Source: Marinobacter goseongensis
Lineage (GTDB): Bacteria; Pseudomonadota; Gammaproteobacteria; Pseudomonadales; Oleiphilaceae
Reading direction: 5' to 3'
Length of the DNA: 64,000 bases
Assembly (NCBI RefSeq): GCF_023156235.1
Contig: NZ_JAKZAI010000005.1
Location: 186,001-250,000 of the forward strand
Position 1 is the first letter of the stretch, and every line of letters begins with the position of its first letter. The position numbers and the translations under genes were made by a program. The notes beneath the pieces were generated by a model that worked only from the letters and a program-made list of their open reading frames with translations, did no database searches and had not been told where the DNA came from. Below are positions 35,329-43,278 of this stretch, one piece after another.

Positions 35329-36693
35329 ATGCTTGCCAACCTGGGCCTTCTGGCCGGTCTCGTCCTGTTAATTATCATGGCGCTGCGGGGCGTCAATATC
35401 CTGATTGCGGCGCTGGTCTCCAGCCTGCTGGTGGCGGTCACCAATGGCCTGGGCATTTCACCGACCCTGCTGGAGCATTTCCCGTTCGGGCCGCTGGGCG
35501 CGTTCAGCTTTGCCGGCAAGTTTTTCGTGCTGTTCCTGGCCGGGGCGGTGTTCGGCAAGATGATGGCCTCCAGCGGGGCCGCAGGCTCCATTGCCAGCGC
35601 CATTACCCGCGGGCTGGGTGCCAAACACACCATCCTGATCACCATGCTGGTGTGCGCGTTGCTCACCTACGGCGGCGTGGTGGTGTTTGTGGTGGTTTTC
35701 ACCATGTACCCACTCGGTGTTGCACTGATGCGCGAGGCCAACCTGCCCAAGCGTCTGTTTTGCGGGGCCATAGCGCTTGGCGCCGGCACGTTCACGATGA
35801 CCGCCTTGCCGGGCACCCCGTCCATTCATAACGTCATTGCGGCATCTGCCCTGGGCACAGACCTGTTCGCAGGCGCCCTGATCGGCCTCACCGCAGCGGT
35901 GGTAATGTTTGTGGCAGGCATGGTCTATCTGGAACGCCAGTGGACCAAGGCCCGGGCGATGGGTGAAGGCTATGCGGTGAATGCCCAGGACGAGTACATG
36001 GAAAGCATGGCCCCGGCTCTGAAACACGGGCCCAGGTGGCAGCTGAGCATTCTGCCGCTGGCGCTGGTACTGGGCACGATCATTCTACCGCGGCTGCTGA
36101 TCGCCCTGGGACTGGCCGACAGTGATACCGCCGTGATCGGCTTTGCCAACGGCGAGCCGATCATCTGGCCCAGCATTGCACTGGTGATCGGTGCCGCAAG
36201 CTGCGTACTGCTGTTCCCGGATTTTCGCCAGAAAGCCATGGAAAGCATGGGCGCCGGCGCCAACGATGCCATCATGCCCCTGCTCAACACCGCGGCGGTG
36301 ATCGGTTTCGGCAGCGTGGTCACTCAGACCGATGGTTTCAGTGCGTTCGCTCAGTGGGTACTGGATCTTCCGCTGCCACCGCTGCTGTCGGTGTTTGCGT
36401 CGGTCAGTGTGGTGTCAGCCATTGTGGGCTCCGGCTCTGGTGGGTTACAGATCTTCATGCAGACCTTCGCAGAAAACTACCTTGCCATGGGGGTCGCACC
36501 GGAGGAGCTCCACCGTATCGCAACGCTGGGCTCTGGCGGCATTGATTCCCTGCCACATTGCGGTGCCGTGATCGCGATGCTGACGATCATGGGCCTGAAG
36601 CATAAAGAGGCGTACAAGGACATTTTCGTGGTTACCGTCGCCATACCCGTACTGGCAACACTGATCGCCATCGGCGTGGCTTCGCTGGTCTGA
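35329..36693 (+). CDS. GntP family permease
   Basis: This 454-residue inner-membrane transporter belongs to the gluconate:H+ symporter-like family. It has about 12 hydrophobic segments. The family blocks are FVVVFTMYPLGVALMREANLPKRLFCGAIALGAGTFTMTALPGTPSIHN and TAAVIGFGSVV, and SGSGGLQIFMQTFAENYLAMG is seen near the C terminus. It presumably imports the substrate handled by the two upstream enzymes. The ATG at 35329 is used; an in-frame TTG at 35320 is an alternative. Confidence 0.9.
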   Translation: MLANLGLLAGLVLLIIMALRGVNILIAALVSSLLVAVTNGLGISPTLLEHFPFGPLGAFSFAGKFFVLFLAGAVFGKMMASSGAAGSIASAITRGLGAKHTILITMLVCALLTYGGVVVFVVVFTMYPLGVALMREANLPKRLFCGAIALGAGTFTMTALPGTPSIHNVIAASALGTDLFAGALIGLTAAVVMFVAGMVYLERQWTKARAMGEGYAVNAQDEYMESMAPALKHGPRWQLSILPLALVLGTIILPRLLIALGLADSDTAVIGFANGEPIIWPSIALVIGAASCVLLFPDFRQKAMESMGAGANDAIMPLLNTAAVIGFGSVVTQTDGFSAFAQWVLDLPLPPLLSVFASVSVVSAIVGSGSGGLQIFMQTFAENYLAMGVAPEELHRIATLGSGGIDSLPHCGAVIAMLTIMGLKHKEAYKDIFVVTVAIPVLATLIAIGVASLV

Positions 36694-36703
36694 GGCAGCG
36701 GGT

Positions 36704-37333
36704 TCAGGCGCCCTCACTCTTCCAGTGGGCGGCGCCTACAAAGATCAGCTGCAGAAAGCGGGTGGTGCGTTTACGGATCTGATCGATCTGGTAGTCGTCA
36801 TCCGGTGACACCCCCAGCAGGTCGGTCAGGCTGAACGCCACGCTGCGGACCACCAGGTCACAGGTCATTTCCAGATCGCCGTCACTCAGATGCTCAGCCA
36901 GCCGCAGCCGCCGCAGATCGTTGGCCAGCTCACTGGCAAAGAACCGCATTTCGCTGCGAATGCCTTCCTGCACGGCCCGGCTTTCTCCGGCCAGGCCCTG
37001 GGCCATAAAAAAGAAGAAACTGCGGTTGGCCTGTACATGGTTAATAAAAATGCCCACCGATTCTTCCATCAGTTTGTCGGCCTGCAGTACGTTGTTGCGG
37101 GCCTCCCGCATCATGCGCCTGAGCACCAGCCCGAGTTCGTCCACCAGCTGTAACCCCAGGTCGTCCATATTTCGGAAGTGACGATAGAAGGACGTGGGCA
37201 CCACACCCGCCTGGCGAGTCACCTCGCGAATGCCGAGACTGGCAAAATGACGGCCCTTGCCCACCAGCGTTAATGCCGCAGCCATCAGTTTTTCCCGCGT
37301 TTCTCCCGGCTTGCGCCGCTGCTTTTCTGCCAT
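36704..37333 (-). CDS. desT: TetR-family unsaturated fatty acid regulator (FabR/DesT type)
   Basis: This 209-residue TetR regulator has an HTH at about residues 30-60 (SLGIREVTRQAGVVPTSFYRHFRNMDDLGL), highly similar to the FabR/DesT recognition region. Such proteins sense the saturated/unsaturated acyl-CoA balance and repress desaturase genes. It is divergent from the reductase-desaturase pair, the arrangement of desT-desCB in Pseudomonas. The 190-base intergenic region contains several GTAC-based inverted repeats. Confidence 0.88.
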   Translation of the reverse strand: MAEKQRRKPGETREKLMAAALTLVGKGRHFASLGIREVTRQAGVVPTSFYRHFRNMDDLGLQLVDELGLVLRRMMREARNNVLQADKLMEESVGIFINHVQANRSFFFFMAQGLAGESRAVQEGIRSEMRFFASELANDLRRLRLAEHLSDGDLEMTCDLVVRSVAFSLTDLLGVSPDDDYQIDQIRKRTTRFLQLIFVGAAHWKSEGA

Positions 37334-37367
37334 GCCTTCACCGTACTGCAGGTTTCAGTTATATCCG

Positions 37368-37381
37368 GTACACAAGTGTAC
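37368..37381. promoter_or_regulatory. DesT/FabR-like operator A
   Basis: GTACAC-AA-GTGTAC lies 35 bases before the desT start codon and resembles the GTACA/TGTAC core of FabR/DesT sites. A role in autoregulation is inferred. Confidence 0.55.
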
Positions 37382-37461
37382 ACATTCCGGAAACATAAAG
37401 TACATCACGCTTGTCATTTTGCGCCAACAGCGAGAGCACTGATTGCTCGCCAACACCTCCG

Positions 37462-37479
37462 TGTGTACAGTCGTACACA
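37462..37479. promoter_or_regulatory. DesT/FabR-like operator B
   Basis: TGTGTAC-N4-GTACACA, with 7-bp arms, lies 45 bases before the desC start codon. It shares the GTAC core with operators A and C, but its arm spacing differs from the canonical 18-bp site. Confidence 0.45.
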
Positions 37480-37490
37480 TAAGTGAACAA

Positions 37491-37508
37491 CTGTACACAA
37501 CGGTACAG
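37491..37508. promoter_or_regulatory. DesT/FabR-like operator C
   Basis: CTGTAC-N6-GTACAG lies just before the desC Shine-Dalgarno (GGAGAGAG at 37511). The position suits a repressor site near the transcription start. Confidence 0.45.
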
Positions 37509-37523
37509 ATGGAGAGAGCCAAT

Positions 37524-38627
37524 ATGTTATCCAGAATTGAAAGATCATCCGCACTACAGTGGCTGGGCAAGCAGCTTTTTAACCGGGAAGACCCGGCTGC
37601 CTTTTTCGACCCGCTGCTCGAGCGCATCAACCCCATGTGGGTACAACAGTACACTCCTGCCCGTGTGGAGCGCATTGTTGACGAGACTGCAGACACCAAA
37701 ACCTTCGTACTCAAGCCGGCAAAACGCTGGGCCGGGTTCGAAGCCGGTCAGCATGTGAACATCTGTGTTGATATTGACGGAGTACGCCGTAACCGAACGT
37801 TCAGTCTGTCCAGTGCCCCGGCGCAATGGCAGGACAACGGCATCGTGACTCTGACCATCAAACGCCTGCCCGGCGGACGGGTCACCAACTGGATGCACGA
37901 CAACCTCGAAGCAGGTGACACCCTCGGCCTGGGCGAGGCCTTTGGCGAGTTCCTGGTGCCGGAGATCAGTGAACCCTTGTTGTACATCGCCGGCGGCAGC
38001 GGTATCACACCCGTGCTGAGCCAGCTGGAAACACTGGCAGCCGCCGATTACCAGGCACCAGTCACGTTGCTGTACTTCGTGCGCACGCAGGCCGACATCA
38101 TCGGCGCCGAAAAGCTCTACAGCCTGCGGCAGAACTGGCCCGCCCTCACTCTGAACGTGCTGGCGACCAATGAGAGCGAACAACCGCGTTTCCTGCGTGA
38201 AAGCGATCTGGAAGAGGTGTCGGAGATCACGGCGCGGCGCTGCTACCTCTGCGGCCCCAAGGGCCTGATGGATCTGGCCGGCGATCTGCTGGACCGCCAG
38301 GGTATTGCCCAGGACCGCAGACACAGCACCTTCTTTGCCGCGGCCAAGGCCGCGCTGGACACCGACAGCCTCGGCGGCGCCGTCCACTTCAGCCGCAGTG
38401 ATCTGAACGTTTCGTCGGAAGGCGATGCCGTACTGCTGGACATCGCCGAGGCAGCAAAACTGTCACCCCGTTACGGGTGTCGCATGGGCATCTGCCATCA
38501 ATGCAGCTGCAAGAAAACCAGCGGCACCGTTGTAAATCGTTTAACCGGAAAAAGCTCCGGGCCCGGAGAGGAAAACATTCAATTGTGTATATCCGTCCCC
38601 CAAGGCCCCGTCACCGTCGAGCTTTAA
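37524..38627 (+). CDS. desC: Ferredoxin reductase-like electron donor of the desaturase
   Basis: This 367-residue flavoprotein has an FAD-binding region (RNRTFSLSSAP), an NAD(P)-binding region (LYIAGGSGITPVLSQL) and a C-terminal plant-type [2Fe-2S] domain (YGCRMGICHQCSCKKTSG...C). It would pass electrons from NAD(P)H to the desaturase encoded 23 bases downstream. The ATG at 37524 has GGAGAGAG. In Pseudomonas the equivalent operon is desCB, repressed by DesT. Confidence 0.92.
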   Translation: MLSRIERSSALQWLGKQLFNREDPAAFFDPLLERINPMWVQQYTPARVERIVDETADTKTFVLKPAKRWAGFEAGQHVNICVDIDGVRRNRTFSLSSAPAQWQDNGIVTLTIKRLPGGRVTNWMHDNLEAGDTLGLGEAFGEFLVPEISEPLLYIAGGSGITPVLSQLETLAAADYQAPVTLLYFVRTQADIIGAEKLYSLRQNWPALTLNVLATNESEQPRFLRESDLEEVSEITARRCYLCGPKGLMDLAGDLLDRQGIAQDRRHSTFFAAAKAALDTDSLGGAVHFSRSDLNVSSEGDAVLLDIAEAAKLSPRYGCRMGICHQCSCKKTSGTVVNRLTGKSSGPGEENIQLCISVPQGPVTVEL

Positions 38628-38650
38628 CTGAATAGAACAGGAGCACTAAC

Positions 38651-39730
38651 ATGAAACAGATGACCGAAGCACAACTTAGTGTACTCGAGCAGGACCTGAA
38701 CGCCATCCGCGATGAGGTCATTGCTGACCTGGGTGAACGCGACGCCAACTACATCCGCCGCGTGGTGCGCCTGCACCGCGCACTGGAAGTGGGCGGCCGG
38801 GTGATGATGCCTTTCGGCTTTATCCCGCCGGTATTCGTGGCGGCTACGGTCGCGCTGGGCATTTCCAAGATCATCGAGAACATGGAAATTGGCCACAACG
38901 TCATGCACGGCCAGTATGACTGGATGAATGACCCGTCATTGCACTCGCAGTCCTATGAGTGGGATACAGCGTGCGACAGCGACTCCTGGCGGTTGACCCA
39001 CAACTATGAGCACCACACCTACACCAACATCATCGGCAAGGACCGGGACTACGGTTACGCCCTGCTCCGCCTGAGCGATGATGAAAAATGGCGCCCTGCC
39101 CACAGCCTGCAGTTCGTCAACTACGTGCTGCTGAGCGTATTTTTCCAGTGGGGTGTGGCACTGCACGAAATGGAGTTCGAGCGTGTGCGCCGGGGCGAAG
39201 TAACGCTCAGGGAAAAACTCCCGTTCCTGAAGGGTTTCCTGCGCAAAGGCGGCCGCCAGGCCTTCAAGGATTACGCCTTCTTCCCGCTGCTCACCTTCCC
39301 GGTGGCGCCGATCGTGCTGGCGGGCAATCTGGGCGCGAACCTGATTCGCAACCTGTGGTCATCCACGGTGATCTTCTGCGGTCACTTCACCCAGGACGCG
39401 GAAACCTTTAGCGAGGAAGAGTGTGAAGGGGAAAGCAAAGGCCACTGGTACCTGCGTCAGCTGACCGGCTCGTCCAACTTCTCCGGCAACAAATTTGTGC
39501 ACCTGCTGAGTGGCCACCTGAGCTACCAGATGGAGCACCACGTGTTCCCGGATCTGCCAGCTCATCGCTACCCGGAAATTTCCGAGAAAGTGCAAGCGGT
39601 GTGCAAGAAACACGGCATTCACTACAACACCGGCAGTTTTGCCAAGCAGTACGGCACCGTGCTCAAGCGCATTGTCAGCTATTCACTGCCGGATCGTGTG
39701 CGCCAGCGCATCGCCCCACAGATGGCCTAA
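38651..39730 (+). CDS. desB: Acyl-CoA/acyl-lipid fatty acid desaturase
   Basis: This 359-residue integral membrane diiron desaturase has three histidine boxes: HNVMH at residues 82-86, HNYEHH at 117-122 and QMEHH near residue 295. All ligands are present. It inserts a double bond into long acyl chains, most likely at delta-9 as in DesB, using the reductase upstream. Membrane helices flank the first box and the region after residue 250. Confidence 0.92.
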   Translation: MKQMTEAQLSVLEQDLNAIRDEVIADLGERDANYIRRVVRLHRALEVGGRVMMPFGFIPPVFVAATVALGISKIIENMEIGHNVMHGQYDWMNDPSLHSQSYEWDTACDSDSWRLTHNYEHHTYTNIIGKDRDYGYALLRLSDDEKWRPAHSLQFVNYVLLSVFFQWGVALHEMEFERVRRGEVTLREKLPFLKGFLRKGGRQAFKDYAFFPLLTFPVAPIVLAGNLGANLIRNLWSSTVIFCGHFTQDAETFSEEECEGESKGHWYLRQLTGSSNFSGNKFVHLLSGHLSYQMEHHVFPDLPAHRYPEISEKVQAVCKKHGIHYNTGSFAKQYGTVLKRIVSYSLPDRVRQRIAPQMA

Positions 39731-39740
39731 GCCCGGCCTT

Positions 39741-39770
39741 GGTCGCCATCGGACAGTCCCGGTGGCGACC
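39741..39770 (+). terminator. Intrinsic terminator of the desCB operon
   Basis: A 12-bp stem GGTCGCCATCGG / CCGGTGGCGACC (one wobble) with a 6-base loop starts 10 bases after the desaturase stop and is followed by TTTCTGTCT. Confidence 0.75.
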
Positions 39771-39778
39771 TTTCTGTC

Positions 39779-40216
39779 TCACGCTATCTGCAAGAGCCGC
39801 AGTAATTGCGGCCGATGCTGTTCCTGAATGATGTCTGCCAGGGTGTACTTGTCGAGCGCACGGAGGAACGCGTCAAGCGCTTCCGCAAACATCGATTTCA
39901 GGCCACACACCGGCGCGATGCGGCATGCATTCTTCGAGGAAAAACACTCAACGATGCTCATGTCCTGCTCGGTTTCACGAACCAGTATGCCCATGTTGAT
40001 GTCACCGGGCGCCATGTGCAGGCGCATACCCCCTTTCTTGCCGCGAACGGTTTCGATGTAGCCTTTCTTGTTGAGCTGGTGGACCACTTTCATCAGGTGG
40101 TTCTTGGAGATCTCGTAGCTATCAGCAATTTCCTGAATGGTGGTCAGACGATCACCCTGCACTGCCAGATAGATCAGCACGCGAATCGAATAATCTGTGT
40201 AACGGGTGATGTGCAT
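39779..40216 (-). CDS. nsrR: Rrf2-family nitric-oxide-sensing repressor
   Basis: This 145-residue Rrf2 regulator has an N-terminal winged helix (LTTIQEIADSYEISKNHLMKVVHQLNKKGYIETVRGKKGG) and three cysteines, C91, C98 and C104, in the CFSSKNACRIAPVCG pattern that binds the NO-sensitive Fe-S cluster in NsrR. The sequence is NsrR-like throughout. IscR has a different Cys pattern. It is divergent from moaA across 395 bases, and no NO-detoxification gene is adjacent. The target promoters are not evident here. Confidence 0.88.
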   Translation of the reverse strand: MHITRYTDYSIRVLIYLAVQGDRLTTIQEIADSYEISKNHLMKVVHQLNKKGYIETVRGKKGGMRLHMAPGDINMGILVRETEQDMSIVECFSSKNACRIAPVCGLKSMFAEALDAFLRALDKYTLADIIQEQHRPQLLRLLQIA

Positions 40217-40549
40217 TCAAATACTCCAGGGAAGCAGTTAACCGGTTCACACGACGGCCTGGTGCTCAGGAACGCCGACATTGTGAATACTTGGGGCTGT
40301 GCCCAAATCCGGCAAAGATATACGCAAGAACTTTGAATCCGGTTCTCCCGTTCACCGTGCTTGTGCCCGAAGCCGCTGCACCGCGACAAAGAACGCAAGT
40401 TGTACCGGCAATTAATGCACAGGTCTTCCCAGTCGCCGGAGCGAAACCAGGCGCGCGACGTGGTCCTCATCATTGAGGTCTTGAGCGTTACCTGGCAGGT
40501 GGTGGCCCTTGATCATTCCGGGCGTGCTATCAGAAGGATTGATCCGGCA

Positions 40550-40608
40550 GGCGATCCTTGTTCTACTGAAGTTCAGACATCGAACAACAGTGCTGTAACA
40601 GGATCGCC
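40550..40608 (+). promoter_or_regulatory. Structured leader overlapping the moaA ribosome-binding region
   Basis: Outer arms GGCGATCC (40550-40557) and GGATCGCC (40601-40608) pair. They enclose TTGTTC (40558-40563) with GAACAA (40582-40587) and a small CAG/CTG hairpin. The 3' arm covers the presumed Shine-Dalgarno just before the ATG at 40612, so the fold could control moaA translation. The sequence does not obviously match the known Moco riboswitch. Elsewhere in the 40217-40611 gap I see only short fragmentary open frames and no recognisable gene. Confidence 0.45.
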
Positions 40609-40611
40609 TCC

Positions 40612-41604
40612 ATGCCACAGACTACGCTGACAGACCGCTTCGGCCGCACCGTTAATTATGTGCGTCTGTCCGTTACTGATCGATGCGATTTCCGCTGCGT
40701 GTACTGTATGGCCGAAGAGATGGCATTCCTGCCGCGTCAGCAGGTGCTTACCCTGGAGGAAATTGCCAGGGTAGCAAGAACGTTTGTCTCCCTGGGCACT
40801 GAAAAAATCCGGCTGACCGGAGGCGAGCCCCTGGTGCGCAAGGATATCCTGGAGCTGGTGAAGGAAATCGGCGGTTATGGCCTGCGGGATTTTGCCATGA
40901 CCACCAACGGCAGCCAGCTGCCAACCATGGCCGAACCTTTGCGCAAGGCGGGGCTGAACCGGCTCAACATCAGCCTGGACTCTCTGGACCCAGACAAATT
41001 TCATCGCATTACCCGCACCGGACGGCTGAGCCAGGTGCTGGAAGGCATTGAGGCGGCCAAAGATGCGGGGTTCCAGGGCATCAAACTCAACACCGTGGTG
41101 ATGAAAGGCGGCAACGATCAGGAAGTGCCGGAGCTGGTAGAGTTTGCCCGCAAGAAGAAGGTGGACATTACCTTTATTGAGGAAATGCCACTGGGCGAGA
41201 TCTCCGATCACGATCGCGGGTTGGTGCTGTGTACCAGTGACGAAGTGCGCGGCATCATCGGCCAGCATCATGAACTGACGCCGACCCCGGAGGATTCCGG
41301 CGGCCCGGCCCGCTATTACCGGATGGCCGACAGCGACATCCGGGTTGGTTTCATCTCCCCCCACTCCCACAATTTCTGCGCCACCTGCAATCGTGTCCGA
41401 ATGACCGTGGAAGGCCGCCTGTTGCTCTGCCTCGGCAACGAGCATTCGGTGGATCTGCGCCATGTGCTGCGCGCCCATCCCGAGTCGGACGCGCCTCTGC
41501 GTCAGGCCATCATCGATGCCATGGACCTGAAGCCTGAACGCCACCACTTCTCGACCGATGGCGACGTGCAGATCCTGCGGTTTATGAACATGACCGGGGG
41601 TTGA
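40612..41604 (+). CDS. moaA: GTP 3',8-cyclase (molybdenum cofactor biosynthesis)
   Basis: MoaA (330 residues) is the radical-SAM enzyme that starts molybdopterin synthesis by cyclising GTP. The N-terminal CX3CX2C cluster motif is C25, C29 and C32 (CDFRCVYC). The second cluster lies in [20 protein letters not shown], and the protein ends in the functionally important GG. The length is typical. It stands apart from other moa genes in this window, between nsrR and hemN, suggesting a link to anaerobic or nitrogen-oxide respiration. Confidence 0.97.
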   Translation: MPQTTLTDRFGRTVNYVRLSVTDRCDFRCVYCMAEEMAFLPRQQVLTLEEIARVARTFVSLGTEKIRLTGGEPLVRKDILELVKEIGGYGLRDFAMTTNGSQLPTMAEPLRKAGLNRLNISLDSLDPDKFHRITRTGRLSQVLEGIEAAKDAGFQGIKLNTVVMKGGNDQEVPELVEFARKKKVDITFIEEMPLGEISDHDRGLVLCTSDEVRGIIGQHHELTPTPEDSGGPARYYRMADSDIRVGFISPHSHNFCATCNRVRMTVEGRLLLCLGNEHSVDLRHVLRAHPESDAPLRQAIIDAMDLKPERHHFSTDGDVQILRFMNMTGG

Positions 41605-41655
41605 TTTCGGTCCGTTGCCTCAGATCCATCATCGAGATGGACGTCGAAGATTCCA

Positions 41656-43065
41656 TCAGATGATCCGCGAGAATCGCTGGCTTGCCCCCGACTTCCTGTA
41701 CAGATCAAAAATCTGGCAGATTGCCCGTATCAGCAACCGCCCCGCGGGCAGCACCTGCAGCGTTCGGCCGTCGTCGGAAATCAGTTGGTCGCGCATCATC
41801 GGTTGCAGCCGGCGGAACTCGTCGGCGAAGTAGCGATCCGGGTTCTCACCCCATTGGTCCGCAAACCGCTGCCGCTCCAGCCGGAACTGGCAGATCAACT
41901 GGCCGATCACCCAGCGGCGGATACGATCGTCCCGGGTCAGGTTCACGCCTTTGGTGATGGCGAGCTGCCCGGCGTCTATGGCCGCTTCCCAGACCGGCAG
42001 GTCGTGGTTGTTCTGGAAATAGGCATCGTCGGTCTGGCCGATAGCGGACACCCCCAGCGACACCAGATCACAGTCGGAATGGGTGGTGTAACCCTGGAAG
42101 TTCCGGTGCAGCCGCCCTTCCTTCTGGGCCACGGCAAGGCTGTCGTCCGGCCTCGCGAAGTGGTCCATACCAATGTATTCGTAGCCGGCCTCCAGCAAGC
42201 GGTTGATGGTGTTGTGGAGGATGGTCAGCTTCTGCTGTGGTGTTGGCAGGGTATCCGCAACGATGCGGGTTTGCGGGTAGAAGCGGTCTGGCAGGTGGGC
42301 GTAGCTGAACACCGAGAGCCGGTCCGGCGCCATGTCGATGACAGCCTCCAGCGTTGCCGCAAAACTCTCCGGCGTCTGATGGGGAAGGCCGTAGATCAGG
42401 TCCAGATTGATGGATCGGAAACCGAGTCGACGGGCTTCGTTCAGCACGGCCTCGGTCATCTCCCGGGGCTGGATGCGGTTGACGGCTTTCTGCACCTGGG
42501 GATTCAGGTCCTGAACCCCCAGGCTGATACGGTTGAAGCCCAGATCCCAGAGCGTTGGCAGGGTGTCCTGATCCACTTCCCTCGGGTCGATCTCCACGCT
42601 GTAGTCCCGCTCTTTATCGCGCTGCAGATTGAACAGCTCGCCATAGCCCGCCATCAAATGAGCCATCACATCTTTTGGCAGGAAGGTGGGGGTACCACCG
42701 CCCCAGTGCAGTTGACGCACGGGTCGCTCGGCGCCAAACAGTCGCGCCTGCATAGCGGCCTCTTTCAGCAAGCGCTCCACATAGGGCATGGCCTTGTCAC
42801 GTTTCTTGGTGATCACCTTGTTGCAGGCACAGTAGTAGCAAAGGTGCGCACAGAACGGCAGGTGCGTATAGAGTGACAGAGGCCGGCCACTGGCTCCGCT
42901 GCGGGCAGCCGCCTGCACCATGTCCGTCAACGGATACTGCGGGTCGAACTCAACGGCTGTCGGGTAAGAGGTGTAGCGCGGGCCACTCAGATCATAGCGC
43001 TGGATCAACGCATCATCCCAGATGAAGGGCTGGCAGGTGGAAGCAAGTGCGGAACTGGAAGCCAT
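41656..43065 (-). CDS. hemN: Oxygen-independent coproporphyrinogen III oxidase
   Basis: This 469-residue radical-SAM enzyme makes protoporphyrinogen IX for haem synthesis without oxygen. The cluster motif CAHLCYYCAC near residues 70-79, followed by VITKKRDKAMPYVERLLKE, and the HWGGGTPTFL segment are HemN features. The C-terminal HemN domain is complete. The start at 43065 (MASSSALAS) fits the family. An FNR-type box about 74-87 bases upstream indicates induction by low oxygen. Confidence 0.95.
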   Translation of the reverse strand: MASSSALASTCQPFIWDDALIQRYDLSGPRYTSYPTAVEFDPQYPLTDMVQAAARSGASGRPLSLYTHLPFCAHLCYYCACNKVITKKRDKAMPYVERLLKEAAMQARLFGAERPVRQLHWGGGTPTFLPKDVMAHLMAGYGELFNLQRDKERDYSVEIDPREVDQDTLPTLWDLGFNRISLGVQDLNPQVQKAVNRIQPREMTEAVLNEARRLGFRSINLDLIYGLPHQTPESFAATLEAVIDMAPDRLSVFSYAHLPDRFYPQTRIVADTLPTPQQKLTILHNTINRLLEAGYEYIGMDHFARPDDSLAVAQKEGRLHRNFQGYTTHSDCDLVSLGVSAIGQTDDAYFQNNHDLPVWEAAIDAGQLAITKGVNLTRDDRIRRWVIGQLICQFRLERQRFADQWGENPDRYFADEFRRLQPMMRDQLISDDGRTLQVLPAGRLLIRAICQIFDLYRKSGASQRFSRII

Positions 43066-43138
43066 GGTCAAACTCGGAACGTGGGGAAGGGTCAGATCAG
43101 AATGCCGCCCATAGTAGGGCAACCTGAGGGTGTCCGAT

Positions 43139-43152
43139 TTGATACGGATCAG
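43139..43152. promoter_or_regulatory. FNR/ANR-type box upstream of hemN
   Basis: TTGATACGGATCAG matches the TTGAT-N4-ATCAA consensus at nine of ten conserved positions. Its centre is about 80 bases before the hemN start, a usual place for activation by ANR/FNR/DNR. Known Pseudomonas hemN genes are ANR-dependent. Confidence 0.7.
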
Positions 43153-43278
43153 CTTACGGGCCTCAAACTGGCCCGGGACACATTCAATCCCACCGTCACC
43201 TGAACCACCCTTGTGCCTCCGGCGTATTCCCACTACCCCTGATTGAGGCCCACCCGCACGCAAAGGAGCACCCCGGCC

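Noticed and set aside
40201..40230. NsrR-like autoregulatory site around the nsrR start (GATGTGCATTCAAATAC)
   Set aside because: The half sites match the NsrR consensus only partly and the spacing is off by one base.
40361..40630. Possible small genes in the nsrR-moaA gap, including a minus-strand frame at 40412-40516 and one at 40174-40473
   Set aside because: They lack Shine-Dalgarno sites and overlap in different frames, and no family was recognised. A frameshifted remnant cannot be excluded but is not supported.
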